From Akkermansia muciniphila (GTDB taxonomy: Bacteria > Verrucomicrobiota > Verrucomicrobiia > Limisphaerales > UBA11320), in the NCBI GenBank assembly GCA_945861575.1, contig CAMAVD010000018.1, forward strand, positions 1 through 37,358: 37,358 nucleotides of DNA, written 5' to 3'. A program made the position numbers and the translations under genes. Of the stretch, positions 8,873 through 20,026 are shown piece after piece (the stretch's first letter is position 1; each line of letters starts with the position of its first letter). The notes below the pieces were generated by a model, which did no database searches, was not told where the DNA came from, and was given only the letters and a program-made list of their open reading frames with translations.

Positions 8873-11800
8873 ATGTCGCGCCCACACCCCGCGCCGGCCA
8901 TCCGCCTCCGCGGTGTTCGGCAAAACAATCTCAAGAACTTTGACCTGGATCTGCCGCTCCGCCAACTCACGGTCATCACGGGACTCAGTGGATCGGGTAA
9001 AAGTTCCCTGGCCTTCGATACGCTTTTTGCCGAAGGACAACGCCGCTACATCGAGACCTTCTCCCCCTACGCCCGACAGTTCTTTGATCGGATGGATAAA
9101 CCCAAGGTGGATCGGATTGAGGGAATCCCGCCCGCCATCGCCGTCGAGCAGCGCAACTCCGTTCGCTCAACCCGGTCGACGGTGGGGACTATGACCGAGT
9201 TGTGCGAGTACATGAAGATCGTCTGGTGCCATCTGGCCACCCTCTACTGCCGGGGCTGCGGAAAACCTGTCCGACGCGACCCGCCCGGACAAATATGGGT
9301 TCAGCTCAATGCCGAATCCCCCGCCCCCACAGAGGTGATCGTGACTTTCGACCTTCCCCTCAGTGCCCAACTCAGCCTGGAGGAGTCCCTGGCCTTGGTG
9401 GAGCGACAGGGATACCAACGCCTGCTGCTCTCGGGAAGCGTGTTGCGAATAGAAGATGCCCTGTCCTCGCTGAAAAGCCGAACACCCGCTCAGATCACGG
9501 TCATTCAAGACCGAGCCACGCTCAGCCCTTCATCCCGAGCTCGCTTCGTGGAAGCCTGCGAGCAGGCCTATCACTTCGGCAAAGGTCGCTTGACACTCTG
9601 GTCGTCTTACACCGAGGCAGGCCAGCAGAAGGCAAAGAGCCCCCGTCCCTTCTCCAATCAATTTCACTGTGCGGATTGCGAGTTAGTCTACCGGGAGCCC
9701 TCGCCACCGCTCTTTAGTTTCAACCATCCGATCGGGGCCTGCCCAGCCTGCAAAGGCTTCGGGCGCATCATCAGCATCGACTATCGTCTGGCCATCCCCG
9801 ATCCGACCAAGACCCTCGCCGGAGGTCTCGTGAAACCCTGGCAGTCGGGCGTAAGCGCTGACTGCCAGAAAGATCTGCTGCGCGCCTGCAAGGCGGCCGA
9901 CATCCCCACCCAGATTCCCTTCAATCAAATGAAGCAGGCGCATCAGGACTGGGTCGTCCAGGGCGAGCCCGACTATGGGAAGGATGAGGAGCATCAGTGG
10001 CCGCACGCTTGGTACGGTGTGAAAGGCTATTTTCGCTGGCTCGAGTCCAAATCCTATAAAATGCACGTGAGGGTGCTTCTTTCCCGCTACCGCGCCTACA
10101 CCCGCTGCGAGACCTGTCAGGGACAGCGTTTCCAGCCCGACAGCCTTCGTTTCCAGATGGAATGGCCTGAGGGTTGGACGCTACCAGGTGAACTCTCCCC
10201 CGATAGAGTTTCCCCTGCGACCAAGAAGGGCACCCGCCAGCGGCGCTGCACGCTTTCCGACTTCTATCAACTTCCCGTAGAGCAGGCGCTGCGCTGGACG
10301 GAGGAATGGATTCGGAGATGCGACCGTCCCCAGCGCGACCCTCTTCGGGTGGTGCTAGGAGAGGTTCGCGCCCGGCTTCTCTATCTCAACGAGGTCGGCC
10401 TGGGCTATCTCACTCTCGACCGCCCCACCCGCACTCTCTCCGGCGGCGAAACCGAGCGGGTCAATCTCACCACCTGCCTGGGCACACGGCTGGTGAACAC
10501 CCTGTTTGTGCTGGACGAGCCGAGCGTCGGCTTGCATCCCCGTGACACAGAACAGCTGGTGAAAGTTCTCCTCAGGCTTCGTGACACAGGCAACACCGTG
10601 GTGGTGGTGGAACATGAGGCCAGCGTCATGCGCTCCGCGGATCAGATTCTGGACCTGGGCCCCGGGCAGGGCGAGCGAGGCGGAGAGATTGTCTTCCAAG
10701 GCTCGTACAAAGACATCCTAAAACACACAGCCTCGCTGACAGGGCAGTATCTGAGCGGCCGCCGCCGAATCGACCCTCCCACCCCGCGTCCCGTCGATAC
10801 CGCCAAGCGAAGCAGCCTGAAATGGCTCCGAGCGAGGGGCGTGACGGCTCAAAACCTTCAGGGAATCGAGATCGAAATCCCGCTGGAGCGACTGGTCTGC
10901 CTCACCGGCGTGAGCGGCTCTGGTAAAACCACGCTGGTGCGCGAAGTCCTGCTCCCCGAGATCTCAGCTCGACTCGCAAGTGCGGACAGCGCGGCAGCAG
11001 GTGACGTGGAAAACGATGCGCCCGACTCCGGCAGCCAGGAGGACAGCGAAGCCGAGGAACGCACGGCGTGGCTGGACAGCCTATCAGGCTACGAACATCT
11101 CAAGAAGATTGTGATGGTGGACCAAACCGCCCTCGGCCGCACTCCACGGTCCAACCCGGTGGTGTATATCGGAGCGTTCGAAGCCATCCGAAAACTCTTC
11201 GCGACCACACCTCTGGCGAAGCAACGAGGATTGGACGCCGGCGGGTTCAGCTTCAACTCGGCGCAGGGCCAGTGCGAGCGCTGTCGAGGTGCGGGCTTTG
11301 AGAAAATTGAGATGCAGTTCCTCAGCGATGTCTTCGTTCGCTGCTCTGACTGCAATGGCCGCAGGTACCGGGAGCATGTGCTCGAAATCCGCCTGACACC
11401 TCACACCTCTGGAACCGAAGGGACAACGAGAAAGCGGCGCATGTCTGCGACCTATCCGGCGCCCCGCACCGAATCACTCCTCCTGCAGGAAACCCTGATC
11501 GCACCCAGTCGCGAACGTGGTGGACCGTCGCAGGTAACGCCGCAAACATCCCAAGTCGACTCGGGTTGGTCGATCGCGGACATGTTGGAGGCGACCGTGG
11601 ACGATGCGATCACCTTCCTGGATTCGTTTGTCGAGAGTCGCGACGCAGCAACCGCCGCCCGCAAACTCCGTCTACTCCAGGAGGTCGGTTTGGGCTATCT
11701 GCGACTGGGTCAGCCGATCAATACCCTTTCCGGTGGTGAAAGCCAGCGAATCAAGCTGGTAAGCCACCTGGCCGAGTCTGCGGCGAGCACGCGGAAGAGC

Positions 11801-12148
11801 CCCGACGCGATCGAAGGCACAAACACCAACCTATCCCCCACCCTGTTTATCTTCGACGAGCCCACCACTGGACTGCATTTCGAGGATGTTCGTGTGCTCC
11901 TGAAGGTCTTTCACCGCCTGGTGGATGCCGGACACTCCCTCCTTATCATCGAGCACAATCTGGATGTGATCCGCTCGGCGGACTGGGTCATCGACCTGGG
12001 TCCGGAGGCGGGCTTGGCGGGAGGACGCGTCGTGGTGACCGGGACACCCTCAGACGTCGCGGCCTGTGCCACCAGTCATACAGGAGCCGCGCTGCGGCCC
12101 CTGATGTTGCCAGCCAACCCGACCTCATCCCGTTCCAAGAAGGCGTAG
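8873..12148 (+). CDS. UvrA-like excinuclease ABC subunit A, first of tandem pair
   Basis: ORF 8801..12148; likely start ATG 8873 ([28 protein letters not shown]). Two Walker A ([23 protein letters not shown]), two ABC signatures ([22 protein letters not shown]), CxxC zinc motifs. Confidence 0.93.
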   Translation: MSRPHPAPAIRLRGVRQNNLKNFDLDLPLRQLTVITGLSGSGKSSLAFDTLFAEGQRRYIETFSPYARQFFDRMDKPKVDRIEGIPPAIAVEQRNSVRSTRSTVGTMTELCEYMKIVWCHLATLYCRGCGKPVRRDPPGQIWVQLNAESPAPTEVIVTFDLPLSAQLSLEESLALVERQGYQRLLLSGSVLRIEDALSSLKSRTPAQITVIQDRATLSPSSRARFVEACEQAYHFGKGRLTLWSSYTEAGQQKAKSPRPFSNQFHCADCELVYREPSPPLFSFNHPIGACPACKGFGRIISIDYRLAIPDPTKTLAGGLVKPWQSGVSADCQKDLLRACKAADIPTQIPFNQMKQAHQDWVVQGEPDYGKDEEHQWPHAWYGVKGYFRWLESKSYKMHVRVLLSRYRAYTRCETCQGQRFQPDSLRFQMEWPEGWTLPGELSPDRVSPATKKGTRQRRCTLSDFYQLPVEQALRWTEEWIRRCDRPQRDPLRVVLGEVRARLLYLNEVGLGYLTLDRPTRTLSGGETERVNLTTCLGTRLVNTLFVLDEPSVGLHPRDTEQLVKVLLRLRDTGNTVVVVEHEASVMRSADQILDLGPGQGERGGEIVFQGSYKDILKHTASLTGQYLSGRRRIDPPTPRPVDTAKRSSLKWLRARGVTAQNLQGIEIEIPLERLVCLTGVSGSGKTTLVREVLLPEISARLASADSAAAGDVENDAPDSGSQEDSEAEERTAWLDSLSGYEHLKKIVMVDQTALGRTPRSNPVVYIGAFEAIRKLFATTPLAKQRGLDAGGFSFNSAQGQCERCRGAGFEKIEMQFLSDVFVRCSDCNGRRYREHVLEIRLTPHTSGTEGTTRKRRMSATYPAPRTESLLLQETLIAPSRERGGPSQVTPQTSQVDSGWSIADMLEATVDDAITFLDSFVESRDAATAARKLRLLQEVGLGYLRLGQPINTLSGGESQRIKLVSHLAESAASTRKSPDAIEGTNTNLSPTLFIFDEPTTGLHFEDVRVLLKVFHRLVDAGHSLLIIEHNLDVIRSADWVIDLGPEAGLAGGRVVVTGTPSDVAACATSHTGAALRPLMLPANPTSSRSKKA

Positions 12149-12152
12149 CCCC

Positions 12153-14867
12153 ATGAAGAAAACCCCTGAGCCGACGCCCCGCTGGGACGACGCCATCGAA
12201 ATCCATGGTGCGCGTGAGCACAATCTCAAGAACATCTCCCTCCAAATCCCACGCGACCGCTTCGTGGTTATCACTGGAGTGAGCGGATCCGGCAAGAGCA
12301 CGCTCGCCTTCGACCTGCTCTTCGCCGAGGGGCAGAGACGCTTCCTCGATTCCATGAACACCTATGCTCGGCAGTTTGTGGAGCAACTTTCCAGGCCCGA
12401 CGTGGACCTCATCACCGGCGTACCCCCAACGGTGAGCATCGAGCAGCGAACCAGCCGTGGGGGCGGGAAGAGCACGGTAGCGACCGTAACCGAGATTCAT
12501 CACTTCATTCGACTGCTCTTTGCACGGTTGGGGACCCAGCATTGTCCCGACTGCGGCTGCGCGGTCGAAGCACAGACACGCGACGAGCTGGTGCGACGAC
12601 TTTCCGCCGAGGCGGCCCAGCGCGGAGATCTTCTCCTCCTCGCGCCGCTTGTAAGAAATAGGAAAGGCTTCCATAGCGACCTGGCCGAATGGGCTTCCTC
12701 ACATGGGTATGCGGAGCTTCGGGCGGACGGGAAAATCCATAAAACCTCTGAACCATTCCGTCTCGACCGATTCAAGGAGCACGATGTCGAGGTCGTCATC
12801 GGCGTCTTCGACTCGGGGAAGAAGAAGGTGCGAAAGGCGGAGAACCCACCCTCCAAAAGCCCACGGGATCTGGCGGAGGAGGCCCTCAAGATCGGCAAGG
12901 GCACCCTCTTCGCCTTGGACAACACCCATGGACTGACGGTGCATTCCACAGAGCGTGCCTGCCCCCAATGCGGCCGATCCTTCACCGCGCTCGATCCGAA
13001 GATGTTCAGCTATAATTCAGCGCAAGGATGGTGCCTCAAATGCCGTGGGTTCGGAGAGACCTTCTACCTGCCGGAGGTGGATCGAGGCGCGCGCGCCGAT
13101 GCCATCGAAGAGTCCTGGTTCGGCTGGACCGAGGGCAAGCACGAGCCCTGCGATGAATGCCATGGCGCTCGACTTAACTCCACCGTGCTGGCGGTACGCC
13201 TACACGCGAAAGGCCTTCAGATCGCGGTGAAGAACAAGGAACCGTGGCCCTCTATCGATGATTTTGGGACCATGTCCGTCTCCGAGGCTCGCAGCGCTTT
13301 CAAAAGCGTTCGCTTCGAAGGAACAGGAGCACAGATTGCGCGCGATATCGTGCCAGAGATTCAGGAGCGCCTGAATTTCCTTCAGGAAGTGGGACTGGGC
13401 TATCTACACCTGGGTCGCGCGGTCACCACGCTGTCCGGTGGGGAGGCTCAGCGCATCCGCCTGGCTGCCCAGCTGGGATCCAATCTGAGCGGCGTGCTGT
13501 ATATACTGGACGAGCCGACCATCGGATTGCACGCACGGGACAACGAGCGACTCCTTCAGGCGCTGGAAATGCTAAAGGCACGAGGCAATTCGGTGATTGT
13601 CGTGGAGCACGACGAAGAAACGATGCGTCGGGCGGACTGGATCATCGACCTCGGACCTGCCGCAGGGGTCCGTGGCGGACAGGTGGTCGCGCAAGGCACC
13701 CTCGCAGAGCTGGCGCGCCATCCCGAAAGCATTACCGGCCAGTGTTTACGCGCCGAGCGCCGCTTCCCCATCCGTGGGGAACGTCGCCCCGTAGAGCACC
13801 GCAAAGGCTTGAAAGCGGAGGACCTGCCCTCGTGGTTGGAAGTCGGCCCTGCTTCGATTCACAATCTCAAGAAAGTGAAGACCAGGATCCCGCTTGGGCG
13901 CTTCGTCACAGTCACCGGCGTCAGCGGCTCTGGCAAAAGCACACTCGTGCGCGAGGCACTCCTGCCCGCCCTGCAAGCCTCACTCACCAAGGCAGGCTCC
14001 TCGCCGATTCCCATCCTGGGCTACGAAGGCATCCGGGCTGTCTACGAAGTCGATCAGGCACCGATCGGGAGAACACCCCGCTCCACACCCGCCACCTATG
14101 TAGGCTTCTTCAATGACATCCGCGATCTGTTTGCCCAGACCTCGGAGTCTCGCATGCGCGGGTTCTCCTCAAGCCGCTTCTCGTTCAATAGCAGCCAGGG
14201 CCGGTGCCCGACGTGCGAAGGCGCCGGACTTGTGAAGCTGGAGATGAACTTTCTTCCCCCAGCCTACGTGAAGTGCGAGACCTGCAATGGAACCCGTTTC
14301 AACTTGGAAACGCTCGACGTGGAGTTCAAGGGAAAGAACATCGGTCAGGTCCTCGATCTTTCCGTCGAGGAAGGCATCGAGTTTTTTGCGAGTCATTCGA
14401 AAATCCTGCATGCCCTCAGAGTGTTGAACGACACAGGGCTGGGCTATCTGAGGCTCGGCCAGACCAGCCCCACACTCAGCGGAGGTGAGGCACAGCGTGT
14501 CAAATTGGTCACTCATCTGCTCGGCGGTCTGAGGGACAGCGCCCAACCCGACCGGCGCAGGTCGCGGTCCTCCGGGAAGAATTTCTTCGTCCTCGAGGAA
14601 CCCACAGTGGGACTGCACATGTCGGATGTAAAACGACTGGTCGAGGTGATCCAACGACTCGTGGAGGGAGGGCACTCCGTACTGGTGATTGAGCACAATT
14701 TGGACCTCATCGCAGAATCAGATTGGATCGTAGATCTAGGACCTGAGGGAGGCGGAGGCGGAGGGACCATTGTAGCCGAAGGAACGCCCGAATCTCTCGC
14801 ACGAGAAGGCAAGTCCTACACGGGACGCTACCTGCGGGAGCTGCTCCAAAAGCAACCCAAAGCCTAG
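12153..14867 (+). CDS. UvrA-like excinuclease ABC subunit A, second of tandem pair
   Basis: 904 aa; [60 protein letters not shown], two Walker A, two LSGGEAQR signatures, CPTCEGAG...CETCNG. Starts 4 bp after the upstream gene's stop. Confidence 0.95.
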   Translation: MKKTPEPTPRWDDAIEIHGAREHNLKNISLQIPRDRFVVITGVSGSGKSTLAFDLLFAEGQRRFLDSMNTYARQFVEQLSRPDVDLITGVPPTVSIEQRTSRGGGKSTVATVTEIHHFIRLLFARLGTQHCPDCGCAVEAQTRDELVRRLSAEAAQRGDLLLLAPLVRNRKGFHSDLAEWASSHGYAELRADGKIHKTSEPFRLDRFKEHDVEVVIGVFDSGKKKVRKAENPPSKSPRDLAEEALKIGKGTLFALDNTHGLTVHSTERACPQCGRSFTALDPKMFSYNSAQGWCLKCRGFGETFYLPEVDRGARADAIEESWFGWTEGKHEPCDECHGARLNSTVLAVRLHAKGLQIAVKNKEPWPSIDDFGTMSVSEARSAFKSVRFEGTGAQIARDIVPEIQERLNFLQEVGLGYLHLGRAVTTLSGGEAQRIRLAAQLGSNLSGVLYILDEPTIGLHARDNERLLQALEMLKARGNSVIVVEHDEETMRRADWIIDLGPAAGVRGGQVVAQGTLAELARHPESITGQCLRAERRFPIRGERRPVEHRKGLKAEDLPSWLEVGPASIHNLKKVKTRIPLGRFVTVTGVSGSGKSTLVREALLPALQASLTKAGSSPIPILGYEGIRAVYEVDQAPIGRTPRSTPATYVGFFNDIRDLFAQTSESRMRGFSSSRFSFNSSQGRCPTCEGAGLVKLEMNFLPPAYVKCETCNGTRFNLETLDVEFKGKNIGQVLDLSVEEGIEFFASHSKILHALRVLNDTGLGYLRLGQTSPTLSGGEAQRVKLVTHLLGGLRDSAQPDRRRSRSSGKNFFVLEEPTVGLHMSDVKRLVEVIQRLVEGGHSVLVIEHNLDLIAESDWIVDLGPEGGGGGGTIVAEGTPESLAREGKSYTGRYLRELLQKQPKA

Positions 14868-14947
14868 CAGCCTGTCACGACGGTTCCTGAGTCCTGATTC
14901 AGCACAGACGGGCTTCACAGTCAGACTCAGGTCCGGTGGTGTCAGGT

Positions 14948-14976
14948 CCGGCAGGCTGCCGGGCTTAAAAAAAGCC
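14948..14976. terminator. overlapping hairpins between convergent genes, candidate terminator
   Basis: ccggca-ggc-tgccgg (14948-14962) then ggctt-aaaaa-aagcc (14962-14976), between the uvrA-like stop and the convergent membrane protein stop. Confidence 0.45.
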
Positions 14977-14990
14977 TTCTGCGCATCTTC

Positions 14991-16706
14991 TTAAGCAGGA
15001 GCGCCAGTCTGTAACGCCCCTGTGGGAGGCAGTGCTCCTGGGGCCGGTTTGACGGGCTCAAGAGCGGGAGCGGACAAGGGCTCGCGGGATTTTCGAGCCA
15101 CGCCACCGTTGAGGCTAATACTTAGGCCCAAGGTCCCCGTAAAAATTGCCAAACCGTTGGTAAAGGCCCCATAGACGAAGATGTAGAAAAACGTCTGCGT
15201 TACAAAGAAGGTGAACAAAAACGTATTAATCTTCTGGAGTTCGGGAGGGCCGTAGCGATGGTTTCTGTAGAGTGCATACATGCCGGCCACCAAAAGCCAT
15301 GTGAACGCGAGGGCCCCAGGTATGCCCAGAGGAACCAGGACTGAGAGGGGACCGCTGTGATAGTCCCCTGCGATGTAGAGGCCTTCGAAATCGCTGATAA
15401 ATCCACGACGGGTGGATTCCTTTACAAGATAGAGATCCGTCGCATTCCCACCAAAGCCCTTGCCCAACACCAGATACTTGGGCATCTCCTCCACGACCAC
15501 CTGCCACATGCGCAAACGCCAATCCGTGGAGGCCCACGCATCAAACTTCACCTTCGCGCTAAGCCGCACGGGCAGATAAGCGATCGCACGCTGAACGACC
15601 AGAGGCAGCTTCTCAGTAAAAGGCACCAAACACGTCGCCAGTGCAATGGATGCTCCCAGGAGAATGAAAAACAAACGGGTCCGGTGCAGCTTCTCCACAA
15701 AAAACTGAACGCAGAACATCAGCACAAATAGAATCGGCATGGACCGAAACCCACCGAACGTGCTGATAAAAATGGTCAGGCAGAAACCAATCAGCCGCCA
15801 GGGCTGATTGACATAGAGCGTGCTCTTCCGTCGGATCGGAAAAAAGCTGAAGCCTTCGGAGAAATCAAACAGGCCCTTCACGCCATGGCGAATCAACAGA
15901 TAGCAAAAGGGCGCCATACAGCCGAAGGCCACTCCGCTCAACCGGGAGAACGCGTTATCCTGAGTGCTATAGTCGGCCTGGATCTGCATCACAGCGTTGT
16001 CGATTGGGAAGAGCCAGAAAAGCCAATACAGCTGGAAAGAATAGGCAATATTGCTCACCACGTGGGTGATGCCGGACAGAAAGAAAATCATGCTATACAG
16101 GAGCGCCCGGTGCGGAGGGATCTTCTGCCAGCTCAGGGCAAAGTAGCCTAAGATCGCCAGGAAAGCGTCGGCATACTTTCGTCCACCGAAGGTGCCACCT
16201 CCGAGGGAGGTCAGACCAAAGCCATCTCGTAGCCTCGCGGTAATGAAGATGACCAAAAACAGCACGATCAAAGGAGCCGTTAGCCAAGGGACTGTTTGCA
16301 GCCGCTTCTGCTTGTTCATCACCCGATCTAGGATCGAGAAGGCCACGCTCGCGAGTGTGAGAACCATCCAAAAACGTGGATGCCCTGGCAGGAAGAACGC
16401 ATGAATCGTGGCATTCCAGACGAGGATCAACAGGAAATGATGCCATCGGAGTAAGACCGGTACGAGCAGAAGTCCCATCACCGTCGTAACCCCCAGGACC
16501 GAGATAAGGTCCAGCGGAGTCGTCAGGAGATAGCCCATCAGCATCGCTATGGGCACACAAAGCCCATAGATGATGACAACCCGTGGTATCGCGACGTTGC
16601 TATTCATTCGCCAACTAGTAATCGACCAAGCATCGCCTAGCTTGAGCCACACTGACTCAAGCCAAGGCCACACCGAAATGATGGACAAGGCCAGGAGGCT
16701 GGCCAC
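14991..16706 (-). CDS. polytopic membrane protein, O-antigen ligase/polymerase-like
   Basis: 571 aa with many hydrophobic segments; DYHSGPLSVLVPLGIPGALAFTWLLVAGMYALYRNH resembles the O-antigen ligase C-terminal region. Possible alternative start at 16607 (MNSNVAIPRVV). Confidence 0.55.
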   Translation of the reverse strand: MASLLALSIISVWPWLESVWLKLGDAWSITSWRMNSNVAIPRVVIIYGLCVPIAMLMGYLLTTPLDLISVLGVTTVMGLLLVPVLLRWHHFLLILVWNATIHAFFLPGHPRFWMVLTLASVAFSILDRVMNKQKRLQTVPWLTAPLIVLFLVIFITARLRDGFGLTSLGGGTFGGRKYADAFLAILGYFALSWQKIPPHRALLYSMIFFLSGITHVVSNIAYSFQLYWLFWLFPIDNAVMQIQADYSTQDNAFSRLSGVAFGCMAPFCYLLIRHGVKGLFDFSEGFSFFPIRRKSTLYVNQPWRLIGFCLTIFISTFGGFRSMPILFVLMFCVQFFVEKLHRTRLFFILLGASIALATCLVPFTEKLPLVVQRAIAYLPVRLSAKVKFDAWASTDWRLRMWQVVVEEMPKYLVLGKGFGGNATDLYLVKESTRRGFISDFEGLYIAGDYHSGPLSVLVPLGIPGALAFTWLLVAGMYALYRNHRYGPPELQKINTFLFTFFVTQTFFYIFVYGAFTNGLAIFTGTLGLSISLNGGVARKSREPLSAPALEPVKPAPGALPPTGALQTGAPA

Positions 16707-16844
16707 TCAAAAAAAGGACTCCGACAACTTTCGTTCCCGACAAACTCCCACCTCATGCTGTCTTTGGCAACCAGGCACGCTAGGTGATTCCTAAAGAACC
16801 GCCTCCGTGGCCCCCACCCCATCCTGACCAACGGGGCGGTCATC

Positions 16845-17510
16845 TCAATCCAGCCCCAACTGCGCTCTCAGCTGTGCGAGGGCTCGGGACCGATGACTTA
16901 TGCGATTTTTGACGGCAGAACCCAACTGGGCAAAGGATGCGTTTTCTCCTGCCGGAACAAACAAGGGATCATAGCCAAATCCGCCCCCGCCTGTGGGCTC
17001 CAGAAGAATTCGACCCTCGCAAACCCCCTCGCAAAACCGGAGCGAGGGGGCGACCTCGCCCTCCCCTACGGTCGCCAAGGCGAGAGCGCAGCGGAAACGC
17101 GCACTGCGCCCAGGCAGGGCAACCTCGGCCAGCAGGCGCAGGAGCTTGCGATTATTCTCAGCGTCCGGGCTGTTCCCCATGGATCCAGGCTGATCCAAAC
17201 CGGCGAAACGAGCAGAGTAAATGCCGGGGGCTCCCTGCAAGGCGTCCACCTCCAAGCCCGAGTCATCTGCCAGCACCCCGAACTTGGCCGATCCCGACAC
17301 CTTCCTTACAAGTTCTGGCCGACCGGCAAGCCACCTGGCGACGGCAAGGCACTTCTTCGCGGCATTGTCCCGGAAGGTCAAACCGTCCTCAACCGCTTCA
17401 GGCACGCCTTCAAACTCGCTCAACCCCCGACACTGGATCTTGCCCTCTAAAACAGCAGCCATTTCCTCCACCTTGTGCGCGTTCCGTGTCGCAACGATCA
17501 GAACCTTCAT
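16845..17510 (-). CDS. rdgB: RdgB/HAM1 non-canonical purine NTP pyrophosphatase
   Basis: 221 aa; VLIVATRNAHKVEEMAAVL, ADDSGLEVDALQGAPGIYSARFAG, GGGFGYDPLFVPAGE.NASFAQL, NRISHRSRAL. Confidence 0.95.
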   Translation of the reverse strand: MKVLIVATRNAHKVEEMAAVLEGKIQCRGLSEFEGVPEAVEDGLTFRDNAAKKCLAVARWLAGRPELVRKVSGSAKFGVLADDSGLEVDALQGAPGIYSARFAGLDQPGSMGNSPDAENNRKLLRLLAEVALPGRSARFRCALALATVGEGEVAPSLRFCEGVCEGRILLEPTGGGGFGYDPLFVPAGENASFAQLGSAVKNRISHRSRALAQLRAQLGLD

Positions 17511-17947
17511 GGGTGGGGCACCGCAGGAAACCAGCGGTAAAGCATGAAATAAATGAGGACACCCGTCACCGACACATACATCCAGATAGGCCAGGCAATG
17601 CGTGCGATCTTCCGGTGCTTATCGAACTGCTCTGAAAGCCCGCGACGAATAGTAATCAGTGCGAGGGGAACCACCGCGATGGCGAGAATCACATGCGAAA
17701 TCAGCATGGCGCGATACATCCATAGGATGGCTCCTTCGGCTCCCAAGGGAGTGTGCACCCCGCGCACCAAAATCTTGTGAAGCACGTAGGTCACAAGAAA
17801 AACGCAGGAACAGGCGAAGGCACTGATCATGCAGCGACGATGGGCCTGGCGTCGGCCGCTTCGAATCAGAATAAGGCCGGAAAGAAGCAGGATGGCTGCG
17901 ATGCCGTTGAGGGAAGCGTTTAGAGTAGGAAGGTCGGAGATAGACAT
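17507..17947 (-). CDS. DUF420 domain-containing membrane protein
   Basis: 146 aa; LPTLNASLNGIAAILLLSGLILIRSGRRQAHRRCMISAFACSCVFLVTYVLHK; 4-bp overlap with rdgB; next to the SCO/cox cluster as usual for DUF420. Confidence 0.9.
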   Translation of the reverse strand: MSISDLPTLNASLNGIAAILLLSGLILIRSGRRQAHRRCMISAFACSCVFLVTYVLHKILVRGVHTPLGAEGAILWMYRAMLISHVILAIAVVPLALITIRRGLSEQFDKHRKIARIAWPIWMYVSVTGVLIYFMLYRWFPAVPHP

Positions 17948-17952
17948 GATGC

Positions 17953-18579
17953 TTAATCGTGGAGAAGGCGCCCAATATAGTCGTCGAGTTTCGCTTCACT
18001 GCCCTCCTCGAGAACCTCAACCGAGGCACGCAAACGCCCGTGGCGGTCTATGACAACCGAGATAGTGCTATGAACGAAAAGATCCTCTGGCTTCTCCCTG
18101 GCGGAGGGCGGGTTTTCCTGAGCGCTTAGTTTGAGTCCGTCCATGGCGAGCCTTGCGATCTCATCCTTGGGACCGGTAAGGAAGTGCCAGCGTGCGGCGT
18201 CGCCCTCAACTCTTTGCAAGTAAGCCTTCAGTATGTCGGGAGTATCGTAGTCCGGGTCGGTAGTCAGGGATACAAAACGAAGACCTGGTTCCGAGGCCCA
18301 GCGCTTCTGAAGGGCTGCCATCCGGCGGCTCATTTGTAGGCAGGGGCCGGGGCAGCGAGTGAAGATGATATTCGCCACCCAAACGCACCCCTTAAGGTCG
18401 GAGAGCCTCACCGCCACGCCCGACTGATTCGTCAAGGTGAAGGCTTGAAGTTGGTGGATCACCGGCAAGGGGGGCAGTGTCTCGCGCATGAGCCAGACCA
18501 TGCCTAGGACTAGAGCGACCACTACCGCCAGTCCGAGTGGAATCAGACGAAGCGATCGGTCATTCGGAGTGGTCGTCAT
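17953..18579 (-). CDS. SCO family protein (copper chaperone-like)
   Basis: ORF 17953..18603; likely start 18579 (MTTTPNDRS). GCVWVANIIFTRCPGPCLQMSRRM gives CxxxC, with conserved His in FVHSTISVVIDRHG. Confidence 0.9.
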   Translation of the reverse strand: MTTTPNDRSLRLIPLGLAVVVALVLGMVWLMRETLPPLPVIHQLQAFTLTNQSGVAVRLSDLKGCVWVANIIFTRCPGPCLQMSRRMAALQKRWASEPGLRFVSLTTDPDYDTPDILKAYLQRVEGDAARWHFLTGPKDEIARLAMDGLKLSAQENPPSAREKPEDLFVHSTISVVIDRHGRLRASVEVLEEGSEAKLDDYIGRLLHD

Positions 18580-18720
18580 ATTACTCGGCCCTATCACACC
18601 CACACACCCGAAGCGCTAGACTCAACCGTTAAGTTGCTTCGAGCCCAGCAGAGGTCGCAACCGGAGGAACGCAACCAACAGATATCCGTGCGCCGACCCC
18701 GACATAGAGGAGGGAACGAA

Positions 18721-19488
18721 TCACTCGAAGGTTGCCCCAGCTGCACCACCACCCTCGGAGGCTTTCTTAGCAACCCATTGATCGTAGTCGGGCTGAGACA
18801 GCACTGTGAGGTATCCCTGCGCCATGCTGGCGTGCCCACCCCCGCAAAGCTGCGCGCAGTTGATTTGATATTTACCCTCTTGAGTGGGAGTAAAATGAGT
18901 CGGGATTCGCAGGCCCGGGATCGCATCCTGAGTGACGCGCATCGCAATGATCTTGAACGAATGAATCACATCCTGCGAGCTGAGGTATCCTAGGACAGGC
19001 TTTCCCACCGGCACCGTCATGTCATTGTCCGTCTTGATGTCATCTTTGCCATTGGGATCGTCGGCCACAAGGCCCATGGGATTCAAAGGGGTCACCAAGC
19101 GCATCTCCTGCTTTGAAAATTCCCCGTCTTTTCCGGCATAAAGAAAGGTCCAAGCAAACTGCCGCGCAATGATGCGAACCTGGGTGGATTCCTTCGGCGA
19201 AGGAAGCTGGTCCACCACTTTTGCCCAAAGCGGAATGGCAAAGCCTATCAGGAGGAACGCTTCCACCACGGCCACGGCCCCCTCGACATAGGTGGAGACA
19301 TGTGACTTGGTGCCATGATAGTCCGCCTTCGGATTCTTCCCTGCTCGAAAGCGGAAAAGGACATAGATGAAATACAGTCCCCATCCAACGAACAAGGCCA
19401 GCATCAGATAGTGAACCAGCAGGATCATCTGATCCACGTCATGTCCGTGCTTCGAAGTGACTACTGGAAGGCCTAGCAGCTCTTTCAT
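18721..19488 (-). CDS. coxB: cytochrome c oxidase subunit II
   Basis: 255 aa; two N-terminal TM segments, QFAWTFLY, CuA motif DVIHSF...CAQLCGGGHASM. No C-terminal heme c CxxCH domain. Confidence 0.95.
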   Translation of the reverse strand: MKELLGLPVVTSKHGHDVDQMILLVHYLMLALFVGWGLYFIYVLFRFRAGKNPKADYHGTKSHVSTYVEGAVAVVEAFLLIGFAIPLWAKVVDQLPSPKESTQVRIIARQFAWTFLYAGKDGEFSKQEMRLVTPLNPMGLVADDPNGKDDIKTDNDMTVPVGKPVLGYLSSQDVIHSFKIIAMRVTQDAIPGLRIPTHFTPTQEGKYQINCAQLCGGGHASMAQGYLTVLSQPDYDQWVAKKASEGGGAAGATFE

Positions 19489-19506
19489 TTCAACAATATC
19501 TCAGTT

Positions 19507-19815
19507 CTAACGGTTGGGAGTGGCGGAGGGGGCATCGCTGGCTGACAAGCCACTATCCCCAGTCTCACGCGAAGCCCGATCCTCCGCCTCGATCTTGGCG
19601 GAACGCCGGGCCACAAAAACAAAAAAACTACAGATCCCGGCCAGCACGCAGTTCACCACAACCAGCAGGACGAAGATGCCCCAGTTCAAACCAACACCCA
19701 GCGGCGAGTCCGTCTGCCCGAAGCAAGTGGCGCAGGCCTCGGCCTTGCCGGCTGCGGTCAACACCAACATCGCAACGATCGACTGAAGGATGCTCTGACA
19801 GCTGGTTGATTTCAT
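19507..19815 (-). CDS. small signal-peptide/membrane protein with CxxC motif, uncharacterised
   Basis: 102 aa; MKSTSCQSILQSIVAMLVLTAAGKAEACATCFGQTDSPLGVGLNWGIFVLLVVVNCVLAGICSFFVFVARRS; translationally coupled to the upstream ORF. Confidence 0.75.
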   Translation of the reverse strand: MKSTSCQSILQSIVAMLVLTAAGKAEACATCFGQTDSPLGVGLNWGIFVLLVVVNCVLAGICSFFVFVARRSAKIEAEDRASRETGDSGLSASDAPSATPNR

Positions 19816-20024
19816 AGGTAACTCACGTCGCGAAGCTTTTTGAGGAAATAGCGGCCATAGACCAACAGAGCCACTCCCAGAACGCCGGAAGTGATTGCCA
19901 TACCAAGATTCAAGTCTCGGCTAGCCTCCTCATTCAAATAGGCCTGATAGGCCCAAGCCGCAAAGCCAAAGCAGAGCAGCGTGGAAGCCAGGATGAAGAG
20001 GATATGGATAGCCTTGAGTGACAT
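19812..20024 (-). CDS. small two-TM membrane protein, uncharacterised
   Basis: 70 aa; MSLKAIHILFILASTLLCFGFAAWAYQAYLNEEASRDLNLGMAITSGVLGVALLVYGRYFLKKLRDVSYL; 4-bp overlap with the next ORF, 2 bp from the coxIV stop. Confidence 0.7.
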   Translation of the reverse strand: MSLKAIHILFILASTLLCFGFAAWAYQAYLNEEASRDLNLGMAITSGVLGVALLVYGRYFLKKLRDVSYL

Positions 20025-20026
20025 TC

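Noticed and set aside
8387-9040. 217-aa minus-strand ORF overlapping the uvrA-like start
   Set aside because: Runs through the G10 tract and hexamer repeat and antisense to the conserved UvrA N-terminus; composition looks like chance high-GC translation.
11988-12674. 228-aa minus-strand ORF antisense to both uvrA-like genes
   Set aside because: Fully antisense to conserved UvrA motifs; typical spurious ORF in high-GC DNA.
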